The notes beneath the pieces are model-generated. The model did not search any database, was not told the origin of the DNA, and saw only the letters and a list, made by a program, of their open reading frames with translations. DNA of 10,997 bases from Candidatus Dadabacteria bacterium (GTDB taxonomy: Bacteria; Bdellovibrionota_C; UBA2361; J135): the NCBI GenBank assembly GCA_003694225.1, contig RFKT01000217.1:1-10997 (forward strand). Reading direction: 5' to 3'. Below, piece after piece: positions 5,777-10,997 of the stretch. Each line of letters opens with the position of its first letter. Position 1 is the first letter of the stretch. A program made the position numbers and the translations under genes.

Positions 5777-7156
5777 ATGAAAATCTATAACAGCTACAGC
5801 CGCAAAGAAGAGGAGTTTATCCCGCTTAATCCCAATCAGGTAGGGGTTTACTGTTGCGGGCCTACGGTATATGACTACCAGCATATAGGCAATCTCCGCA
5901 CATATATATTCGAAGACCTGTTGGTACGCACCCTTAGATATGCGGGCTACAAGGTAAAACATGTGATGAACATAACCGATGTCGGGCATCTTGTCTCAGA
6001 TGCGGATGAAGGAGAAGATAAGATGCTTGTCGCCGCAAAACGGGAGAAAAAGTCATCTCACGAGATAGCTGAGTACTATACCAACGTATTCTTTGAGGAT
6101 TGCGCCGCGCTAAATATCAAAAGACCTGATGTTGTGTGCAAGGCGACAGATCACATAGATGATATGATCTCTCTGATAAAAAGGCTTGAAAAGCGTGGAA
6201 TGACCTACTTTTCAGGAGGCAATGTCTACTATGATGTCTCCAGGTTTCCTGAATACGGGCGGATGGCAAATTTAGATCTTAAAAGGCTTAAGGCTGGAGC
6301 GAGAATCGAGATAGACCAAAACAAACGCAACCCGTATGACTTTGTCCTATGGTTTACGAAATCCAAGTTTGAAAACCAGGAGCTTCAGTGGGACTCGCCT
6401 TGGGGGAGGGGGTATCCGGGATGGCATATTGAATGCAGCGCAATGAGCATGAAGCATCTGGGAGAGCAGTTTGATATACACTGCGGAGGAATAGATCATA
6501 TCCCAGTTCACCATACAAATGAGATAGCCCAGTCAGAAGGCGCTACAGGCAAGAGATGGGTGCGTTACTGGATGCACGGGGAGTTTTTGGTGATGGATAA
6601 AGAGAAGATGTCAAAATCAAAGGGCACCTTTATTACCCTGCGCGATCTTATAAAACAGGGGATAGAGCCGCTTGCATACCGGTATATGTGCCTAGGAGCG
6701 CACTATAGGACCCAGCTTAAATTTAGTATAGAGTCGCTCCGATCAGCACAAAATAGCTTTCGTAAGCTAAGATCATCAGTCCTCTCACTTAAGGGTGTAG
6801 AAGAGGGAACTCCTGATAAGAGATATATCTCTGCCTTTGAGGATGCCATGTATGATGACCTAAATGCACCGAGGGCCTTGGCACTGGTATGGGAGATCTT
6901 GGGAGACTCAGGCCTTGCACAGGCAGATAAGCTTGCAACGCTTTACGCCGTTGATGAGGTATTGGGCTTTGGCATGAAGAAGTGGGAAGAGAAAAAGATT
7001 GATATTCCGGATGAGGTTCGGGCGTTGCTATCCGACCGGGCTGAAGCCCGCAAGAGGAAGGATTGGGATGAGTCTGATAGGCTAAGGAATCTTATCCGCG
7101 AAAAAGGGTTTCTGGTGGAAGACACCAAGGAAGGCCAGAAACTAAAGCCGGTTTAA
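5777..7156 (+). CDS. cysS: Cysteinyl-tRNA synthetase
   Basis: A complete 459-residue class I aminoacyl-tRNA synthetase that charges tRNA-Cys with cysteine in the cytoplasm. The ATP-binding signature HIGN is at 36-39 and KMSKS at 277-281. The four ligands of the catalytic zinc that selects cysteine thiol are present: Cys27 (in CGPT), Cys220 (in WHIEC), His245 and Glu249 (in HHTNE). The C-terminal helical and tRNA-binding region (from about 310, with NAPRAL at 363-368 and RKRKDWDESDRLRNLI at 425-440) is intact and the length is normal. The start follows GGGG by only two bases. The next in-frame upstream ATG is followed at once by a stop, so 5777 is the only reasonable start. It stands alone, divergent from the pseudopilin operon, with no clear terminator. 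Confidence 0.97.
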   Translation: MKIYNSYSRKEEEFIPLNPNQVGVYCCGPTVYDYQHIGNLRTYIFEDLLVRTLRYAGYKVKHVMNITDVGHLVSDADEGEDKMLVAAKREKKSSHEIAEYYTNVFFEDCAALNIKRPDVVCKATDHIDDMISLIKRLEKRGMTYFSGGNVYYDVSRFPEYGRMANLDLKRLKAGARIEIDQNKRNPYDFVLWFTKSKFENQELQWDSPWGRGYPGWHIECSAMSMKHLGEQFDIHCGGIDHIPVHHTNEIAQSEGATGKRWVRYWMHGEFLVMDKEKMSKSKGTFITLRDLIKQGIEPLAYRYMCLGAHYRTQLKFSIESLRSAQNSFRKLRSSVLSLKGVEEGTPDKRYISAFEDAMYDDLNAPRALALVWEILGDSGLAQADKLATLYAVDEVLGFGMKKWEEKKIDIPDEVRALLSDRAEARKRKDWDESDRLRNLIREKGFLVEDTKEGQKLKPV

Positions 7157-7217
7157 GAAGCACATTCATTTTGCCTCAGGCCTTTTTAAATTTTTCGATA
7201 TAAGCTATCTCTTTTCA

Positions 7218-7457
7218 TTATGCGATGTTTGTTATATGTTTTTTTGCGGCGGCTTTAAATTCTTCTGACACATCGCAAAATTCTACAATATCTACACAGT
7301 ATGGGAGATCTGATTCTTCAAACTCTAGCGTTAAATTAAAGTAATCAATAGGAGATAATTTTTCGCCTTCAATTCCTATATCAAAATCGCTGTAACGAGA
7401 CGCCATTCCATCTGCACGCGAGCCGAATACAAATACCCTATACTTGGTAAGATCCAA
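7218..7457 (-). CDS. MNT-type nucleotidyltransferase domain protein, 5' end probably damaged
   Basis: A small MNT-family nucleotidyltransferase fold. GSRADG (12-17), SDFDIGI (23-29) with the catalytic pair Asp24 and Asp26, and a third acidic residue Asp56 in VDIVEF are all present. MNT proteins are often antitoxins that add nucleotides to HEPN toxins, but no HEPN gene is next to it. The only listed start is TTG at 7457, which removes the usual first helix. The same frame stays open for 18 codons further upstream and reads NYLTDDDIKTIRDIIKPV, exactly what the domain's N-terminus should look like, before hitting TAA at 7512-7514. An ATG at 7516-7518 lies one base out of frame. Either a one-base frameshift has broken the gene, a non-standard start is used, or the sequence has an error. 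It is isolated between cysS and the glycosyltransferase. Confidence 0.65.
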   Translation of the reverse strand: MDLTKYRVFVFGSRADGMASRYSDFDIGIEGEKLSPIDYFNLTLEFEESDLPYCVDIVEFCDVSEEFKAAAKKHITNIA

Positions 7458-7512
7458 GACAGGCTTAATAATATCTCTTATGGTTTTAATATCATCGTCC
7501 GTAAGGTAATTT

Positions 7513-7541
7513 TACCATATTGTAATGGTAGCCGATACCAT
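7513..7541. promoter_or_regulatory. Three alternating TACCAT/ATGGTA half-sites
   Basis: TACCAT (7513-7518), ATGGTA (7525-7530) and TACCAT (7536-7541) form two overlapping inverted repeats with 6- and 5-base spacers. A further GGTAA (7505) pairs with TTACC (7512-7516). They sit at the 5' edge of the MNT gene, where a self-regulating antitoxin-type protein could bind. There is no T run for a terminator of the glycosyltransferase gene. Confidence 0.35.
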
Positions 7542-7563
7542 AAGATTGCAATTTAATATGCAG

Positions 7564-8244
7564 TTAAGTTTTTCTCCTCCAGCATCTATAAAGGTGAAGA
7601 TACCTGTAAAGCCCTTCATAGCAGATATTGAATTTGCTCTCCCGCGTATCCTCGCATTCAACACTAATCTGAATAATTTTGCTCCCGCGCCTCTTTAGGT
7701 GGAGGATCAGTTCAAGAACATATCCTGTCCAAGGATCAATGGAGTCTAAGGCTTCGAGAATGGCTGATCTTCTGTATGCCTTGGATCCCATAGAAAAATC
7801 ATTTTCAGATATGCCAAAGACCAATTGCGCTATCAGGATATATAAAGCGCTTCCTATAATTCTTATTGGATTTCGCTTTTGCTTTCCCAAGGTCTTAGAC
7901 CCTATGACCATATCCGCATAATCCAACAGGCTTGCGGCATGGCTTATAAACGCAATGTCCGATGAGAGATCGGCATCAAGGGAGACGATCTTTTCCGATC
8001 TGGCGTTTTGGACTCCTAAAACAAACGCCCTTCCCGGCGCCCGTTCCGCTATCCTAAAATACCGGAGTGAGTCGGTGCGAGCCTGAATCTCCCTCGCTGT
8101 TGCAGGCGTGTCGTCCGTAGAACCGTTATCCACTAATATTATCTCGTATTCCTCTGCGACTCTTTCAAGGTATTTCTCTATCTTCCCTACTGTACGGTTA
8201 AGTATAGGCGCTTCATTATATATCGGGATGACAATAGAGATCAT
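7564..8244 (-). CDS. Family 2 glycosyltransferase (GT-A fold, polyprenyl-phosphate-sugar synthase-like)
   Basis: A complete 226-residue GT2 enzyme. It opens with ISIVIPIYNE (2-11), the nucleotide-binding beta strand, then DNGSTDD (39-45), the metal-binding DAD (90-92, in SLDADLSSD), and an acceptor-side NDFSMGSKAYRR (148-159). There is no hydrophobic C-terminal span, so it should be a cytosolic or peripheral enzyme like the short dolichol/undecaprenyl-phosphate mannosyltransferases, moving a sugar from a nucleotide donor to a lipid carrier or glycan. The donor and acceptor cannot be read from the sequence. It follows mnmG by 23 bases on the same strand and probably shares its transcript. It has no recognisable ribosome site; a small hairpin lies just before the ATG, so translation may depend on coupling to mnmG. 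Confidence 0.85.
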   Translation of the reverse strand: MISIVIPIYNEAPILNRTVGKIEKYLERVAEEYEIILVDNGSTDDTPATAREIQARTDSLRYFRIAERAPGRAFVLGVQNARSEKIVSLDADLSSDIAFISHAASLLDYADMVIGSKTLGKQKRNPIRIIGSALYILIAQLVFGISENDFSMGSKAYRRSAILEALDSIDPWTGYVLELILHLKRRGSKIIQISVECEDTRESKFNICYEGLYRYLHLYRCWRRKT

Positions 8245-8246
8245 GG

Positions 8247-8262
8247 CCGCAAGTATATGCGG
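8247..8262 (-). promoter_or_regulatory. Small hairpin just before the glycosyltransferase start
   Basis: CCGCA and TGCGG pair around a 6-base loop and end two bases before the ATG at 8244, between the mnmG stop and the glycosyltransferase start. In mRNA it would occupy the place where a Shine-Dalgarno sequence is expected. A regulatory role is only a guess. Confidence 0.3.
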
Positions 8263-8267
8263 TTTTA

Positions 8268-10169
8268 CTATCTGGCGCTAGAGAGGAGAGCAGTGTGCCC
8301 CTTAAAGGTAGAAGGTTCCTTAGTGTCCCTCCATTTCTTTAGATATATAGCCAGCAGGGATATAGCGGCAGGGGTTATGCCGGGTATCCTCTTTGCCTGT
8401 CCAAGGGTCTCAGGTCTTACCTTCTCTAACTTTTCTTTTATCTCTATGCTAAGCCCGTTTATGGACGAATAGGGAAAGTCATCGGGAATTGCTATAGCTT
8501 CCATAGCTTCCATTTTTCTAATCTCTGCCTTTTGCCTTTCAAGGTAGCCCTTGTACTTAATCTCCGTTTCTACTGTAACCGCTACCTCTTGAGCTACCGA
8601 AAGCTCATGGATAGCTTCAGAGAGCCTTTCTATATTTACCTCAGGCCTTTTAAGTAGCACAGCCGCAGGCACCGTTTCCTTTAAGGGCGAAGAGCCGTTG
8701 CCTAAGATAACTTGGGCGTTTTGAGGGGAAACCCTGATGGAGGAGAGTTGTTTCATTGCCTCTTTGTAATTTTTCTCCAAGACATCGAATCTCGCTTTTT
8801 GCTCTTCTGTTAACAGCCCTAGCCTGATAGCAATAGGGCAAAGCCTTAAATAGGCGTTGTCTTCCCTCAGCATAAGCCTGTATTCCGCCCTTGAGGTAAA
8901 CATCCGATATGGCTCGTCTACGCCGTTTGTTACAAGGTCATCTATCATAACTCCAATATACCCTTCGCTCCTCCTGATTATCAGAGAATCTCTTTCAAGC
9001 ACCTTCAGCGCCGCATTCGCTCCGGCTACAAGACCCTGTGCCGCCGCTTCTTCATATCCTGATGTTCCGTTGATCTGCCCTGCCAGAAAAAGCCCTGAGA
9101 TCTCTTTTGATTCAAGGGTATGTTTAAGCCCTCTTGGGTCGCAGTAATCATACTCCACAGCGTATCCCGGCCGGGCTATCACGCACTCCTCAAGACCTCG
9201 AATCTTCTTTATAAAACGCTCCTGAATGTCCGCAGGAAGGCTTGTTGATATGCCGTTGGGATATACAAGATCTGATGAGTACCCTTCAGGCTCCAAAAAA
9301 ATTGTGTGAGATGGCTTATCTGAAAATCTAAATACCTTGTCCTCTATCGACGGGCAGTACCTAGGCCCCCTGCTCTTGATCTGCCCGTTAAACATAGGGC
9401 TTAGCTCTTTGTTGGCGCGGATAATTTCATGAACCTCCTCGTTTGTTGCAGTAAGCCAGCACGAAACCTGCTTGCGGGAGATAAAGTCTGTCATCATAGA
9501 AAAAGGCTTTGGAGGGTTGTCGCCTTTCTGCTCTTTAAGCTTTTTGTAGTTGATTGTATTGCGCTTTATCCGCGGAGGTGTTCCTGTCTTAAGCCTTCCA
9601 AGCCTAAACCCAAGCGCCTGTATGCTCTCACTTAGAGAATTTGAGGGTGGAGCTCCGACCCTTCCTCCCGGAGTCATTGTTTTTCCTGTATGCATTAATC
9701 CCCTAAGAAATGTGCCGGTGGTAAGGACTACCGTTTTTGAACGTATTATAGAGCCGTCTTTTAATTTAACTCCTTTTATGGATCCATTAGAGACGGAGAG
9801 TTCAGATACCTTGCTTTCAACAATGGTAATGCCTTTTCTCCCTGTCACAGTCGCTAATGCATATTTTTTGTATAATTCCCTATCTGCTTGCGCTCTTGAT
9901 GCCCTCACCGCAGCTCCTTTGGAGCTATTAAGTATTCTATACTGTATTCCTGCAAGATCTATCAGCCTTCCCATTGCTCCACCGAGAGCGTCAATCTCCT
10001 TTACAAGGTGTCCCTTGCCTATGCCACCGATAGCTGGGTTACACGACATCTGCCCTATGTCACTACGGCTAAAGGTAGCAAGACAAACCCTCACGCCGAG
10101 CCTCTCTGCGGCTAAAGCGGCTTCTAAGCCGGCGTGACCTCCACCTATTACAAGCACATCAAAGCTCAC
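8268..10169 (-). CDS. mnmG: tRNA uridine 5-carboxymethylaminomethyl modification enzyme MnmG (GidA)
   Basis: A complete 633-residue FAD-dependent protein, normal in length for the family. The dinucleotide-binding GGGHAG is at 9-14. The conserved blocks [20 protein letters not shown] (39-58) and [11 protein letters not shown] (268-278) supply Cys43 and Cys272, the two cysteines of the active region. [13 protein letters not shown] (150-162) and the C-terminal helical part that binds MnmE (about 535-633, with [12 protein letters not shown]) are present. With MnmE it modifies wobble U34 of tRNAs in the cytoplasm. The start is GTG at 10169, fixed by GGAGGA (10175-10180) five bases upstream. It is the first gene of a likely two-gene transcript with the glycosyltransferase and is divergent from the collagen-like gene across a 171-base gap that has no convincing promoter. 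Confidence 0.97.
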   Translation of the reverse strand: MSFDVLVIGGGHAGLEAALAAERLGVRVCLATFSRSDIGQMSCNPAIGGIGKGHLVKEIDALGGAMGRLIDLAGIQYRILNSSKGAAVRASRAQADRELYKKYALATVTGRKGITIVESKVSELSVSNGSIKGVKLKDGSIIRSKTVVLTTGTFLRGLMHTGKTMTPGGRVGAPPSNSLSESIQALGFRLGRLKTGTPPRIKRNTINYKKLKEQKGDNPPKPFSMMTDFISRKQVSCWLTATNEEVHEIIRANKELSPMFNGQIKSRGPRYCPSIEDKVFRFSDKPSHTIFLEPEGYSSDLVYPNGISTSLPADIQERFIKKIRGLEECVIARPGYAVEYDYCDPRGLKHTLESKEISGLFLAGQINGTSGYEEAAAQGLVAGANAALKVLERDSLIIRRSEGYIGVMIDDLVTNGVDEPYRMFTSRAEYRLMLREDNAYLRLCPIAIRLGLLTEEQKARFDVLEKNYKEAMKQLSSIRVSPQNAQVILGNGSSPLKETVPAAVLLKRPEVNIERLSEAIHELSVAQEVAVTVETEIKYKGYLERQKAEIRKMEAMEAIAIPDDFPYSSINGLSIEIKEKLEKVRPETLGQAKRIPGITPAAISLLAIYLKKWRDTKEPSTFKGHTALLSSAR

Positions 10170-10340
10170 AGTAATCCTCCATAACGCAAAAACTATGATA
10201 CACGATATAGAAATATTTTCATAACCGTCATTAGGGGAAGCGTAATAGGGGGTGAGTCACATCTCATTCCAACTCTTTCATCCTGTTCTTCTTTGGATGT
10301 AAAAAAACAGCTAAAAAGATAGATATAAAGAGGTAATGCG

Positions 10341-10997
10341 ATGGTTAGGAAGGTTTTTGCAGGTTTTGTTGCGTTATTGCTTGTGTTAGGGGGAAGAGCT
10401 GAGGCACAAACACAGTTTAAGCTGTGCATCAAAAAGAGATTTCGTCTTCCAAATAATCCAAACCGGAAGAGGGTTTTGGCCAGATGGAGAGTAGAGTGTA
10501 AGAGAAACGAGGAGGAGGTAGCAAGCTCTCTTGATAGGGATCTGCTGGCTAGTTTGGCCTCAAAGGTAGAGCAGCAAGAAAGCACTATTACTTCACTAAA
10601 TACCACCGTAAATGTGTTAAGCAACGGCGGTATTGTCGGCCCGCAAGGCCCTACAGGAGAGCCGGGCCCGCAAGGGGCTACAGGGGCAACTGGGCCTCAA
10701 GGGCCTAAAGGAGATCCGGGAGCGCCCGGACCCAAAGGTGACAAGGGAGATACCGGCGCCACAGGACCCCAAGGCCCAACCGGCGCTACAGGGCCTCAAG
10801 GGATAACAGGGCCAACTGGTCCTCAAGGGCCTAAGGGAGATATTGGCCCAACTGGAGCGACAGGACCCACTGGAGCTACCGGCCCTCAGGGACCTGCGGG
10901 AACCTTCGACCCCAATTTGGTAGTAATTAAAAATGTTGTATTTGACAATCTTCCTTATGGCGGAATTATCTCAGCCAAGTGTGATACAGGTTATATC
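10341..10997 (+). CDS. Secreted collagen-like protein (partial, 3' end outside the window)
   Basis: The visible 219 residues show a signal peptide (MVRK, hydrophobic 5-18, cut likely after AEA at 22). Next comes a short basic segment with two cysteines (29 and 53), then a probable coiled coil (about 64-93, [20 protein letters not shown]), and an uninterrupted run of 31 Gly-X-Y triplets (97-189). Last is the beginning of a further domain (190 onward, with Cys213). Glycine in every third place, with common PQ, PT, AT, PK and DP pairs and [12 protein letters not shown] charged pairs, is the pattern of bacterial collagen-like triple helices, and the preceding coiled coil would serve as a trimer seed. 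The protein is probably exported to the periplasm, cell surface or an external fibre. AGAGG lies seven bases before the ATG. It is divergent from mnmG. The function is unknown, and the missing C-terminal domain would be the best clue. Confidence 0.85.
   Translation, partial: MVRKVFAGFVALLLVLGGRAEAQTQFKLCIKKRFRLPNNPNRKRVLARWRVECKRNEEEVASSLDRDLLASLASKVEQQESTITSLNTTVNVLSNGGIVGPQGPTGEPGPQGATGATGPQGPKGDPGAPGPKGDKGDTGATGPQGPTGATGPQGITGPTGPQGPKGDIGPTGATGPTGATGPQGPAGTFDPNLVVIKNVVFDNLPYGGIISAKCDTGYI
10629..10907 (+). repeat. Gly-X-Y coding repeat, 31 triplets
   Basis: Nine-base periodicity from Gly-X-Y codons runs without a break through residues 97-189 of the collagen-like protein. GAT, GPQ and GPT triplets recur often. 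Synonymous codons vary (GGC, GGG, GGA, GGT), so this is an older repeat kept by selection on the protein rather than a fresh DNA expansion. It can still vary in length between strains. Confidence 0.85.

Noticed and set aside
9550..10137. 195-residue plus-strand open frame
   Set aside because: It is antisense to the highly conserved N-terminal half of mnmG and is a shadow of its codon pattern.
10193..10624. 143-residue minus-strand open frame
   Set aside because: It overlaps the signal peptide and coiled-coil region of the collagen-like gene in antisense, with no recognisable domain.

Overview
The window carries about 11 kb of a Gram-negative bacterial chromosome of moderate GC content. Signal peptides, a predicted outer-membrane barrel and prepilin-like proteins point to a two-membrane cell. 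The housekeeping proteins (MnmE, MnmG, CysS) are ordinary bacterial types. The mix of REP-like palindromes, TadE/TadG-like pseudopilins and a secreted collagen-like protein would suit an uncultured proteobacterial or deltaproteobacterial-type lineage, but the sequence alone does not fix the taxon.

Layout. At the left edge is the 3' end of mnmE (+). It is followed by about 700 bases without a convincing gene. This stretch holds two repeat families: GCAGGC..GCCTGC palindromes of the REP/BIME type, and at least six same-strand copies of a GGTACGGGGTAACTTT-like word, partly organised as two ~80-base units. Next comes a two-gene iron operon (+): a secreted cupredoxin-fold protein, then an FTR1 permease fused in frame to a signal-peptide-like segment and a beta-barrel-like domain. 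An 18-base perfect palindrome lies upstream as a candidate operator. A hairpin separates this operon from a convergent four-gene operon (-) of two TadE-like pseudopilins, one TadG-like protein and a Cys-rich secreted protein built from two 100-residue repeats. Divergent from that operon is cysS (+). On the minus strand follow mnmG and, just after it, a GT2 glycosyltransferase, then an orphan MNT nucleotidyltransferase whose 5' end looks disrupted. At the right edge, divergent from mnmG, is the start of a secreted collagen-like protein (+) that runs off the window.

How the genes work together. MnmE and MnmG form the tRNA-U34 modification complex and sit in one neighbourhood, but on opposite strands with unrelated genes between them. 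The cupredoxin and FTR1 genes form one predicted ferrous-iron import unit, probably iron- or metal-regulated. The three pseudopilin-like proteins and the Cys-rich protein form one translationally coupled unit, probably making minor components of a Tad-type pilus or secretion apparatus whose ATPase, platform and secretin genes are not in view. The most unusual items are the FTR1-barrel fusion, the duplicated Cys-rich protein tied to the pseudopilin genes, and the dense repeat field after mnmE.
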